The notes under the pieces were generated by a model. That model worked only from the letters and a program-made list of their open reading frames with translations. It made no database searches and was not told where the DNA came from. A stretch of 64,000 nt of DNA, from contig OZ025846.1 in the NCBI GenBank assembly GCA_964019425.1, forward strand, positions 657,883-721,882. The letters are read 5' to 3'. Position numbers and translations under genes: made by a program. This stretch comes from Flectonema sp. DT1601 (lineage: Eukaryota > Euglenozoa > Diplonemea > Diplonemida > Diplonemidae). Shown in pieces: positions 12,104 to 21,956 of this stretch; within the stretch, counting starts at the first letter, position 1; the number at the start of each line of letters is the position of its first letter.

Positions 12104-14756
12104 TCTACGACATGCAATTTGTTTTCAACGAATATTTGTAGTTTTCGAGAGCACAAGATTAATATTTATATTACTCACTCACCCGACGAACGATATGAAT
12201 CCTATCCCTATTAAGAAGACACATCAAAAATAGTGTCGATTCTTGTTTTCCCCCCATATTTCGCTATTAACGCTTCACGATACTTGACTATCTTATATGT
12301 TTTCCTTTTTTTTTCTTATTTTTATTTTTGCTTTTATTTTTTCAACATGTTGATCTCTTGAATCGCAAGCTCATATTACTCACCTAAAGTTTTCAAAAGT
12401 TTTGAGTGACGAAAGGAAGGAATGAAATGATATTGCGGGGAGAAAATAATACTATGGAATAATGGTAAAGTTTTTTTTTTTTTCTTCTTCCTTCCTTTTT
12501 TTTTTTTTTTTTTTTTTTTCCACACTGAGAGATTGGTGCCACGTGAGCCGAAAAGTCTCTTTTCCTTTTTTTTTTTTTTTTTAAAAACATACAATCTCTC
12601 GAAAGGCATCAAACCCAATGTTGGGGTCCAACGATTGGATTATTCAAAAGTTTCTATTTCACATTTTATTGCTTCGTTTAATTTTATTTTAACGAACAAT
12701 GAATGTATTTTTTTTTTTTTTTTTTTAAATCTTTTTTTTTTTTTTTTATATTGATCCAGATTATTAGTTTCTAATTATTTTGTTCAGGTAAAAGTAATCG
12801 TTTTTACTCATTTAGTTGGACAACACGATTACAACTTCCTCTGTCTTTTCTGTTGCCTGCACTGCGTCCGTGTTGCGCATTCTTCAGTATTCTCGGTGGA
12901 AGAATCCCATTTTGGTAAAGTACTCTTCTTGTTCTCTATAGTCGTAGCCTTTTAGCTGCTTGTTACGCATCCACTCCCGGATGCATTGCGCGTGGAGTTC
13001 CTGTTTCTTTCTTTTTCTGATCCTTCTTAACTTCAGTTGGATAATTCTCGATTTGATGATTAGCGCAGCCTGCGTTAGCTGCCTTTGTACTCAATGAAAT
13101 ACACCACCCGCACCCGAGAAAGGTATTGGTAATTTAATGCTTTGTTGCCAACTACAAACTAATTGATATTCAGTGCGCATTATATGGTTGGTCACTTTTG
13201 TTATTATTTTATTTTATTTGCGAACTTCGTTTGTTTATGAGCAAGCAATCATTTTTTTTCGTTTTTTTTTTTTCAATTTATTGCAAATCAGTTCTTCTTT
13301 GTTGTTAGTTTTCTTTGAACCTTTCTATTGGTCTGGTGGGGTAGACTGTTTTCCTTTTTTTTCTGAAATCCCTCTCAAGTTTGAGATACTTCAGTCTGGT
13401 TCGGAGCAGTTAGTATCTCAACTGTCTGTGCTTCCCTTTGTTATAATTACTCGTGTTGCCCAATTGGTGTGGTGCTTTTATACCTTTTAATAAGTTTCTT
13501 ATGGTATTAATGTTTGGGCTACGTAGTACAGGTCCGGTATTCCGGATTTTGTTTTTTATTTTATTGTGTTGTTTGGTGGCATTAGACACGCAGTGATTAT
13601 TTTATGGAAGTAGAAAAGATATTTTATATATTTACTCCCCCCCCTCATTATTTCTGTTAAAACTGTTAGTTCAAATCTCTGGGCAAGGTAGGCAGCTGAG
13701 AGTCGATCCTTCCAGCAGAAGCCATAAAACACAATCTCTGGGATTGGCTTGGTCAACTAACGAACTATTTTAATATTGTTTTGGTACTGATTTCGTCTTA
13801 TCCCATCCATTCAAATCCCTCATATACACGACCCTTACACGTTCGTCCCCTCGCCTTGTTCTTTTTGATTATTGATTGAGATGTGACATCATTGGAATCA
13901 TTTATCGAAAGTTATAAATACACATCTCAATACTATCCTGTGAGAATACACAACTGATTTATCTAATTGATATGTTTGTCATGAATGTGATAAGTGAATG
14001 TAATACCCGCCCTCTCTGCATGTGTGACATTCCTGAGTTCTATTCGTAACAATGGAGAGCAATATTTTATTTCGCTGCCGCAACTTAACATATCCCCCGG
14101 CTGCGTTGATGGTAATATTTTGCTGAAAATGGAAGAAGTGGGTTGGTTAGTGTGTTTTACTATAATAATACTGTTTTTATGTTTCTATTTTTCATCTACG
14201 ACGCCTTATCGCTCCCCCCACTCCCCTTATACATATATTATTTTATTTTATTTTACCACAACGAATAGTGGAAATTATTGAAGGAACATAGCAATGGTAA
14301 CCTCTTGGGGCTCTCTTTGTTAAATGTTGCGGATACATCGGAAAACAGGAATGGTAATTGCACAGATCACAAAATCGAATCCCAACACAGCAATGAATGC
14401 GAATATTTCTTTCAAGTATGGGTTTCACGACACCTGTTAAGGATGTTAGCTCCATACAGCAGCTATCGTGCTGTTTTTTTATTTTATTTATATGATTATT
14501 AAGGAACGATCTTGTGTGTTATGCACCAACCAGACTTTTACGTATTTCGTTCGAGTGTCAAGTGTGCTGGTAATTTGATTTATTTTTTCCAGGTAGATGT
14601 TTATGCAGTTGAGATTATCGCTAAGTTGATTTCAGATTGTCGTTAAAATATTTTTATGTTTTGATTTAGTGCGCTATCTTATACACTCTTATTCTAACTA
14701 ATTGTATTGATATCAGTCTACACTATTTTACGATCATCAGGTTAGTGTCCTACAAA
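12104..14756. other. 2.6-kb gene-poor spacer
   Basis: Very T-rich, with long T runs near 12472-12483, 12499-12519, 12566-12582, 12710-12726 and 12731-12747. Frames are short and dominated by Phe/Lys runs. A frame near 14000-14280 has one hydrophobic stretch but no upstream AG pattern and no ATG near its start, so I do not call it. The last part ends in CGATCATCAG (14740), the likely leader acceptor of the next gene. Confidence 0.45.
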
Positions 14757-15443
14757 ATGTTTAGAAGAGCAGCAGTTCTTCGTATCTTACAAACCAGAAG
14801 TGAATGTGATGCCGTGAGAGGCGATAAGATTGTTCGAATGAAGTTGGTACCCAATCCTGTCAGCAGCTACACAACGCTCCCATTTAGTTGTAAGGCAGCT
14901 CTGGGTTTTGGAGACAGCCAAGAGGAATCGGAATATAACGACAGAAGGCGGCAGCTGATGAGAGATCTTTTAAGAAAGGGTGAGGCTGAACAGCGAACTG
15001 CTGGTTCCCTACTAGAGCAGCTGAGAAAGGAACACGCGACGAAGTCACTCAGTTTGAGAGGTCCAATCGATATCGAAATCATCGCCAGGGGAGGTGAGAC
15101 CAGAAAGATTGCAACGTACGTTAACTTTGCGAATGAACCTGAAGAAGCAACACCGTTGGGAAAGTCTGCTCGTCTTGGACTAACGGATCTTCAGAAGTTA
15201 GGAGTTACTTACAACTATTTAACTAACCATATTACATTTGATCAGCCTCAACTCACTCAGCAAGTTTCTCAGGCGGTAGACATCGATGGGAAACCTCTCT
15301 CACCTGAGCTCGACCAGAGCCCGAACGAGAACCGATTGCCCGCATCGGAAAGAGGACTCGCTGCTTCAATGATCCCTGACAGGCCTCCAATTATCGAAGC
15401 CCCTGTTGTCAACCCAGAGTCCCCTTTATCGTACACTGACTAG
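14757..15443 (+). CDS. unknown protein, possibly mitochondrial
   Basis: 228 residues from ATG 14757, which lies 16 bases after the AG at 14739-14740. The N-terminus (MFRRAAVLRILQTRSE) is Arg-rich with hydrophobic residues and no acid for 15 residues, as in mitochondrial presequences. Residues 55-110 are charged and helical; 112-175 look like a small folded domain (DIEIIARGGETRKIATYV); the last 50 residues are Pro-rich and probably disordered. I do not recognise the family. A mitoribosome-associated or other organelle protein would fit, but only the presequence argues for it. Confidence 0.6.
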   Translation: MFRRAAVLRILQTRSECDAVRGDKIVRMKLVPNPVSSYTTLPFSCKAALGFGDSQEESEYNDRRRQLMRDLLRKGEAEQRTAGSLLEQLRKEHATKSLSLRGPIDIEIIARGGETRKIATYVNFANEPEEATPLGKSARLGLTDLQKLGVTYNYLTNHITFDQPQLTQQVSQAVDIDGKPLSPELDQSPNENRLPASERGLAASMIPDRPPIIEAPVVNPESPLSYTD

Positions 15444-15804
15444 ATGGAACTCAAGCAATTAATGATACACTGCAATGGAGACTACAGCTACGTGTTCACC
15501 CGGCAGAGAGTGTGAGGCTTCTGAGCTCAAAGTCACACTTCTCTCACTGAGTTACTGAAATCACTTTTGATGTTCAAAACTCAAATGGTTGTTAGCGAAA
15601 AGCTGCTATTCTATCAAATCTGATTTGGTGTTCCTTTCAATTACTTGCTGGTACTACGGATCGAACGATCACCTGAGTGAGAAGATTTCAGCTGGCGGAT
15701 TGTGTTATCATTTCTTTTTCAATGACAGGACGACTGAAGAGAATTGGAAAACAGAATAAAATATGAAATAGTTATTTAAAATCATCTTTCACAGGGTGTT
15801 CACA
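15444..15804. other. intergenic with leader acceptor
   Basis: No gene seen. TCATCTTTCACAG ends at 15794, 10 bases before the next ATG, a strong pyrimidine-tract-AG site that suggests a very short 5'UTR. Confidence 0.45.
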
Positions 15805-16590
15805 ATGCAAAAAACACCACACACCTTTACTATGGGTACGTACTCAGGTACGGTACATCAGTGGGATAAGAGAGGCTATGGGAGGATTCATTGTGATGAG
15901 TTCCATCAGTTGCTGTTTTGCCATCAGATGATGTTCGGAGGAGGAAATCTAATTAAAGGAAGAAGAGTTGTTTTTGATGCCTACAAAGACCCGACAGGAA
16001 ACAAGTGGAAGGCCGTCAACATTACGGGGCCAGCAATCATTGCCGGTAGAGTTAGAACGATTGAAGAATTAGAAGCAAAAAGGCTTGAACTTGACACGGT
16101 TGCCAGAGATGGAAGACGTGAGGAAGTTACTATCAGACATATGAGAGAAGCGAGGAGAAGATTTAAACAGGAACATGCAAGGGAATTACGCGAACAAGCC
16201 AGTAAGAATATGTGGATAAATGACAAGCCACGTGGTCGCTCATTTAGTCGCGATCGAAAGGAACGAGATGATGGAGATCGTTCCCGTAGACGTGACCGCA
16301 GTCGCAGCCGAAGCCGCCGTGGCCGTCGAGACCGCAGTCGCAGCCGCAGCCGTGACCGAAGAGAGCGAAGCCGCAGCCGTGACAGAAGAGATCGTTCTCG
16401 CGACAGGAAGCGGAGCCGCAGCCGCGACAGAAAAGAACGAAGCCGCAGCCGTGACCGCAGAGATCGATCCCGTGACAGACGTGATCGACGAGATCGCTCT
16501 CGCAGCCGCAGCCGTGACCGCAGAGACCGATCCCGAGACAGACGTGATCGACGAGAGAGACGTGACCGCAGCCGCAGCCGCAGACGTTAG
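15805..16590 (+). CDS. cold-shock-domain protein with SR-like tail
   Basis: 261 residues. A cold-shock domain covers about 10-75: GTVHQWDKRGYGRIHCDE carries the RNP1-like strand, and LLFCHQMMFGG replaces the usual VFVH strand. A charged helical linker (85-140) leads into a tail (145-261) made of RS, RD and RDRR repeats, like the domains of SR splicing factors. The family binds single-stranded RNA through aromatic residues of the domain; the RS tail would recruit splicing or mRNP partners and is a likely phosphorylation target. The start is ATG 15805, after the acceptor at 15794. The next gene encodes a second cold-shock protein of the same plan, so the pair probably arose by tandem duplication. 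Kinetoplastid RBP16 combines a cold-shock domain with an RG-rich tail and is the nearest known parallel. Confidence 0.8.
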   Translation: MQKTPHTFTMGTYSGTVHQWDKRGYGRIHCDEFHQLLFCHQMMFGGGNLIKGRRVVFDAYKDPTGNKWKAVNITGPAIIAGRVRTIEELEAKRLELDTVARDGRREEVTIRHMREARRRFKQEHARELREQASKNMWINDKPRGRSFSRDRKERDDGDRSRRRDRSRSRSRRGRRDRSRSRSRDRRERSRSRDRRDRSRDRKRSRSRDRKERSRSRDRRDRSRDRRDRRDRSRSRSRDRRDRSRDRRDRRERRDRSRSRRR

Positions 16591-17366
16591 TGGCCCAACA
16601 GTTGGAGTACTGAATGACGAAGTTGGCATCACTTCTTGTAGTAGTATCTTACTGACCAATTTCTGTTGCTTTACTGAACAACTGAACGAACCAACCTTCT
16701 CTGTGGAATCATTTTTATTACACTTTGAGCAAAAACATGTCTTCTTGTTCGCAGAATTCGGATCTGATACAACAGAACTAATTACCCGATACTCGGATTT
16801 GATTGAAATTACTCGTTATCGAATGGTGGGAGGGTATTGCAATCACTTGTCTCAAGTTGACTGAGAGAATTTTATCATCAGAACTCATTTCTGAGAATAC
16901 CAGCAGGCGACTGATGCTGTGATCTGTTGCTTTGTTGGATTCTTTTCAGTTTTGAGTGAGAACCCTAATGTGAATGTTCTTCTCTCTGTTGCCTGCTACA
17001 GGTAGTCAGACTGTACTTCGGCTTGTGATCTTTTCGAACGTAATTTGTCGAGTCTTTGTAATGATGTGGATCTCTTTTCTGAGACGGATTACCTTCTTCG
17101 TGACCATCTCAGACTAACAGATCAGTACGAAGTAAATAACAATCACAGATGGAGATGTTCACATTTCTTACGGCTTGAGCATTTGGTGTGGTCACGTGTT
17201 CCTCAATTCCTGAAGACTTCATATAAAAAGGATGCCTCACATCCGTTGTGTCTATAAAAAAAGAACTACTTGAGGCTTTAGTATTAGTAAAGTGTAAAAT
17301 AATAAAACTGGCATCATTTATGGAAGTGTGCTGACGATTATTCAAATCCTCTTTACAGAAAGCAAC
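16591..17366. other. intergenic between the two cold-shock genes
   Basis: No gene seen. Frames opposite the RS-coding region are shadows. CCTCTTTACAG ends at 17358, 8 bases before the next ATG, another clear pyrimidine-AG site. Confidence 0.45.
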
Positions 17367-18000
17367 ATGGCCTACTCAGGTAAGGTACAGCGCTGGAACC
17401 CTCGTGGGTTTGGTTACATCTCATCGGAAGACTTCGCTGAGGAGTTGTTCTGCCACTTCACCGCTTTCGGTGGAGGTGATTTGGAGGAGGGAGGTACCAT
17501 TAGTTTTGATGTTGAGGATGACAGCAAGACAGGAGGAAAGAAATGCGTAAACGTGAGCGGACCAGCCGTAATGGAGAAAGACCCAAACAGAATGCCACCA
17601 TCTCGTAGAAACGACTCCAGACACGAATCGAGACGCGACTCGTACGACAGAAGAGAGAGAAGAGGAGGAAGAAGAGACAGCAGAGACAGAGACAGAGGTG
17701 GCAGAGACAGAAGAGATCGCTATGACTCCCGTGACCGCTACGAAAGACGTCGTCGCGATGACTCTCGTGACCGCCGTGACTCCCGGGACCGTGACTACGG
17801 AAGAGACAGGTTTGTTATATTTGTTTCTCAAAGCAGCTTATATTATTATTCTACACAATATTTAGTACATTTTACTGTCGGGCACTAGACAGAGTGTGTG
17901 AGGAGATTGATGCAGTAGAAGTTAACTTTGAAATTATTAATGTGACTAACAACAAGATTAACAATTAATAAATAATCACAACTACAGAAGACGGTACTAA
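17367..18000 (+). CDS. cold-shock-domain protein with Arg/Asp-rich tail (2 exons)
   Basis: Exons 17367-17809 and 17988-18000 give 151 residues. The cold-shock domain (about 3-65) has VQRWNPRGFGYIS and ELFCHFTAFGGG, matching the upstream protein. Residues 80-151 are RDRD/RRDS repeats. Reading through the GT at 17810 gives a hydrophobic, unrelated tail; splicing to the acceptor CAACTACAG ending at 17987 adds just RRRY and a stop, continuing the Arg-rich tail. The intron is 178 bases. It is likely an RNA-binding protein of nuclear or organelle mRNPs; location is not determined. It is more compact than its neighbour, and its tail alternates Arg with Asp rather than Ser. Confidence 0.75.
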
Positions 18001-18431
18001 ATCTCTTTGAGGAACATGACGTGGCTGTGTAAGAAAAAAAAAGAAAAATGAAAATTAATAACAACCGCTGGTGAGGGAAGCCAAGGCGAAAAAGAAGTAA
18101 AGCTGACAGTTGGCTAATTAATTCATCCGCAGTGTTCTAATGGAAAGAGTGTCGCTACTCGGAAGAGTTGTATTCAGAACACTTTAATTATCATTTTAAC
18201 TTGCAGGTTCTATTCCGTGGGAGGATAGCCGCTTCAAAATCGGAAACTTTAACTTCCAATGTTGTCTAATGGTAAGCGGATGAAAATAATACACCGACAG
18301 TACTTCTTTAGATTAATTAAATTTATATTTCTTTAACAGGAGTTACTTAGTAATGAATTGACTAGTCTCATACGTTCTCTTTGTTCCGTGTGAGTGATGA
18401 TTTCTATTTTTTTTTCAGATACAATCTCCAC
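18001..18431. other. intergenic with leader acceptor
   Basis: No gene seen. A T-rich tract ends in TTTTTCAG at 18418, 13 bases before the ATG of the TMC-like gene. The frame is open upstream of that ATG but encodes only the pyrimidine tract. Confidence 0.45.
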
Positions 18432-20558
18432 ATGGCGCTCTGTGCAGAAATCTCCAGAACAGAAACGTCGATGATGGTGTCGCATAGTGACGAGGATCGA
18501 TTCCTGCCAGAATTGAAACGACTTTCTAAAACCATGAAGCAGATAATGGAACCCGAGAATTGGTACGTCCAGCTGATGATTCGAATAAAAGTTCTACTGA
18601 GTCGGTTAGACTTCAATGGTCCAATGGGAAGGATGATTCACTTGATTTCAATAAAGTTTGGAACTTCTGTGTTGGGATACTACAACTTAGCTAAGTTGGT
18701 GTTTCGACTAAATTTATTTTTATTTATCTTCTGGTTTGCTTTGATAATCCTACCGTGGTTTAAGTACTGGAGTGGTAGAGACTGGAAAGACGAAACCGGT
18801 CGAAACGTTATCGACGAGCAGGAGTTGATTTTGAACTTCTTTGGTGCGAATCCTTCAAACAGAAGTACAGACAAGACTTGGTTTTTTTATTCTGGCTATC
18901 CTCCAAAGTTCGACAACTATGAGATGGGTTCGATCTACGTATTGTGTGCATTAGGAACTTACGCAGTCTCATTAGTACTTGTAGTCGGTGGTATTGGTAG
19001 TGCTATTCAGAGCTCCACATCAAACAATGCAACCGATTCTTTTTCACTCCCCTGCTCGCTCTATGCTATGGACTGGGGAGTTGTTGACCCTCAAAGTGTT
19101 GATGAAAAGCTTCTCGGATCTTGGATGTCAGTACAGGCTGACTATTACAGTTCTATACGAAATGCTGACTTCTTCGTCGGTCAGAAAGTTCGCTGCCTTG
19201 AAGATGAAAGTACCAAATGGAAAGCAGGAACTATTACAAACCTTGAAGGGACAACATATACTATTTCTCTGACTTCAGACTCTTCTCTTGTTTATATTAC
19301 AAACGAAGAGAAACTGGAACCTGATCTCAAATGCGGACTCAGACCGCGCACAATTAGAAGAATAATCGGAGGAACACTTTCTTTCCTACTCTGCTGCGCT
19401 TCCTTCGTAGGACTCTACTTCTCCGTCTTCTATCGCGAGGACATGGACAGATCGTTTCCGCTAACGTCATCGATTGTTGTGAAAACAGTTAATATTATTA
19501 TCCCGAAAGTTCAGTCAGCTATCGTGTCACTTGAAAATATTAGAAATTCAGCAGAAATTGTAAAACAAGAAGTAGCTCGTGTATTTGTAATAAAGATGGC
19601 GGGTATTATATTTATGTACATGTCTGTAAGAGAGATGGAGAAATCTGCTTCTGCTGGAGATGCCTGTCCTGAATTTCTAGTTGGTGCAATGTTCGAACAA
19701 CTTTTAGTGACGGATGCTATTGTTGACGTCTTCATTACCATCGCAGCTGCTGTTTACGCTAAGAAGTCGAAGGCTGACAGAACTGAATTCAAAGTCTCAA
19801 CAGAAATCATAAACACTTTATACAAACAAGGCCTAACATGGATTGGTACTTTGTACTGCCCGATGCTTCCATTAGTATCGGCAGTTTGCACTGGTGTGGT
19901 ATTCTTCGTAAAGGCGAAATGCATGTTGTTAGTGTGTAAACCTCCTTCACAACCAGTTTCAAGTGAGGGTGCTTCTGCTACTTACAGAGCGCTTCTGTTG
20001 ATTGCTTTGTTGGTTGCGACGGTTCCTTTGTTCTCATTCGTAAATACAAAGAAAGAACATTGCGGTCCTCATGTTGAAAGTCTTACTTGTCAAGTAACAG
20101 GTACGTGTGAAACACCAATTGAGAGTTTAAATGTTTACGTCAAAACAACAGGTCTGACAGCAGCTACTAATTGGATCTTCAGTGCTGTGGTTCTGTTTGT
20201 TGCTGTCATTTGTTGTTTAATTGTAATATACTTATTAATGATGTCTCTTATTGCTCTTAGAATTCGTTCATCAAAACAAGCGGAAGATCTCGACTGCGAA
20301 CTGAAGGATTTTAAGGAACAATTTAAGGCCATCGCTCAACCGAATGCGGATTCCCCTTCTCGCTGTGGAATTGTTGATAACGATCCGAAGTACAACATTT
20401 TAATAAAAAGAATACTTCCAACGATATCTGATGAAACAGCTAAAGCTATTCGTCCATTCATCAGCATGTCAATCCTCTCTGATGCTGAGAGACAGATGAA
20501 ATCCGATGCGATAAAAATTGAGGAAGGGAACCTTCCGGGGTCTTGTCGCCCTCTCTGA
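18432..20558 (+). CDS. TMC-like (transmembrane channel-like) protein
   Basis: 708 residues with eight or nine hydrophobic segments (about 88-112, 165-190, 310-335, 395-415, 430-455, 465-495, 520-540 and 580-615). The strongest family marker is the TMC block starting near 467: GLTWIGTLYCPMLPL, then a membrane segment and CKPPSQP near 505. The first segment (LNLFLFIFWFALIILPW) also fits. TMC proteins are related to TMEM16 and form ion channels, including the mechanotransduction channel of hair cells. Between segments 2 and 3 (about 245-295) lies an SH3/Tudor-like stretch (DFFVGQKVRCLEDES, then WKAGTI), not part of the usual TMC plan. ATG 18432 follows the acceptor at 18418. Confidence 0.75.
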   Translation: MALCAEISRTETSMMVSHSDEDRFLPELKRLSKTMKQIMEPENWYVQLMIRIKVLLSRLDFNGPMGRMIHLISIKFGTSVLGYYNLAKLVFRLNLFLFIFWFALIILPWFKYWSGRDWKDETGRNVIDEQELILNFFGANPSNRSTDKTWFFYSGYPPKFDNYEMGSIYVLCALGTYAVSLVLVVGGIGSAIQSSTSNNATDSFSLPCSLYAMDWGVVDPQSVDEKLLGSWMSVQADYYSSIRNADFFVGQKVRCLEDESTKWKAGTITNLEGTTYTISLTSDSSLVYITNEEKLEPDLKCGLRPRTIRRIIGGTLSFLLCCASFVGLYFSVFYREDMDRSFPLTSSIVVKTVNIIIPKVQSAIVSLENIRNSAEIVKQEVARVFVIKMAGIIFMYMSVREMEKSASAGDACPEFLVGAMFEQLLVTDAIVDVFITIAAAVYAKKSKADRTEFKVSTEIINTLYKQGLTWIGTLYCPMLPLVSAVCTGVVFFVKAKCMLLVCKPPSQPVSSEGASATYRALLLIALLVATVPLFSFVNTKKEHCGPHVESLTCQVTGTCETPIESLNVYVKTTGLTAATNWIFSAVVLFVAVICCLIVIYLLMMSLIALRIRSSKQAEDLDCELKDFKEQFKAIAQPNADSPSRCGIVDNDPKYNILIKRILPTISDETAKAIRPFISMSILSDAERQMKSDAIKIEEGNLPGSCRPL

Positions 20559-21229
20559 ACTTTGATCAGAGAAATCAAACTTTTACCAATTGCCAATCTC
20601 CCCTCTTTTGATACGACCCATAATGCTATATAATCATACAGTATTATATTGTATTTATATTATGAATATGCTCAAAACAGTTATCTCCTTTTTGAACTTC
20701 TTGTGTCTTTTAAAGATCTGTCTAATCACCCGAAAATTATTATTTTCTGCGTCAGAATGCAGAGTGAGTAGAGCTGAAGATAAGTTAATGAAAAAGAAGT
20801 GTTTTCAACTATCTCGGTAAACTTATTTATGTCTCGTTAGTTATCCCTTTTCAGGGAATTAAACCACAGGGGTACGGAATGAGAATTGTTATTTTTTTTT
20901 TTTTTTTTTTTTTTTTGTACCTACAAACCCGTTGTCCAGTAGAAAGAGAATTGTGGCAGCGTAACTAACCTATTCCTTTATTAGGATTTTGTAAACAAAA
21001 AAAAAAAAGGTGTGAGTAAAAAAGTAAAAAGCGAAGTTTGCCGATTATTTTTTTGATGCAAACTTTGTTTTTTTTGTATTTACACGAAATACTTCAGACA
21101 TTTACACAAGAGTCTTCCAGTTTCAGATCGGAAGCGTTGTTAGTAGTTCAGTTATTACTAACACCTGATGAACAACAACTTCTATCATAACATTTCATTC
21201 TTTCTAAAGTTATACACAAACCTAAAGAG
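20559..21229. other. intergenic with dispersed repeat
   Basis: Holds the second copy of the SINE-like repeat (20892-21047) and otherwise AT-rich spacer. The AG of TTTCTAAAG (21209) is the nearest acceptor-like site to the next gene. Confidence 0.45.
20892..21047 (-). repeat. dispersed SINE-like repeat, copy 2
   Basis: Near-identical to 3921-4070 over most of its length, with a 25-base T run at the + strand left end (a poly(A) tail on the - strand). The largest difference is an A-rich replacement near 20995-21010. Confidence 0.6.
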
Positions 21230-21536
21230 ATGCCACACTTTGCGTACGATGTTCATGCAAGTTCTGACATTAGCGGACACAACTTTTCCGTTCAAACACA
21301 CTCGAGTCTCTCCAAGTGCCTGAGGAGTTGTGACAACAACAGCAGATGTGAGGGTATTTCATACTCTCAGACTGCTAGTGGTAATAACTGCTGGTATGTT
21401 AGTGACGGACTTTAGAGTTTCTGGCTTATCTTTTAATTACAAAATCAAAACAAACAGGCTACAAACCAAAAACCCTGAGTCTGGCATCCGCAAGGTATCG
21501 TCAGGCCAGTGGGATGTCCTCATCAAGAAGAAGTAA
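21230..21536 (+). CDS. single PAN/apple-domain mini-protein (2 exons)
   Basis: Exons 21230-21393 and 21458-21536 give 80 residues. The spacing CLRSCDNNSRCEGISY, then NNCWL, matches PAN/apple domains, which use paired disulfides and bind proteins or sugars. The 64-base intron has a GTATGT donor and a CAAACAG acceptor and joins Trp-Leu at the expected domain position. Odd points: it is barely one domain long, and no signal peptide is visible although such domains normally sit outside the cell. Either a further 5' exon is missing, or the protein is secreted by another route. The neighbour downstream is a secreted EGF protein. Confidence 0.6.
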
Positions 21537-21631
21537 TTTCCATACATAAGTACGCCGTGTAAAAGGGAAGGTATTAGAACACTTACAATCACCTTAAAGT
21601 GAACAACCTGCTAATAGCATAATTATGCACA

Positions 21632-21662
<31 letters not shown>

Positions 21663-21956
21663 TGACAAAAAAAATTAAACAAAAAACAAAAAGATTAACA
21701 CTTGTCTCTAGTGACACTACACAATACACGTCCGTTGCTCAAGAGATTTGTTTCCGGTCGATAATTCTTTTCTTTTTGATATAACAGTTTGTTATTGCGG
21801 TGTCAATATGTAATGTTGTACTGAAGGGACCGTATGAATTACTGTAGTTACCGATTAGCGATTAGATGCCTTGATCCCACAGACGGTTATAATGTTTCCC
21901 AAAGACTACTAAGCCAACATATTATTACTCCCCACAGCTTAACTTTAAAACTTCAA
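21537..21956. other. intergenic with leader acceptor
   Basis: AT-rich, with a T run near 21632-21659. CTCCCCACAG ends at 21937, 19 bases before the ATG of the EGF gene. The open frame upstream of that ATG lies before the acceptor, so I exclude it from the protein. Confidence 0.45.

Noticed and set aside
13994-14281. Frame with one hydrophobic segment
   Set aside because: No ATG near its start, no acceptor pattern, and it is surrounded by low-complexity T-rich DNA.
16240-16659. Ala/Ser/Val-rich - strand frame opposite the RS tail
   Set aside because: It is antisense of Arg/Ser codon repeats, not an independent gene.
21834-21956. N-terminal extension of the EGF protein
   Set aside because: It lies before the likely acceptor at 21937 and would bury the signal peptide that begins at 21957.
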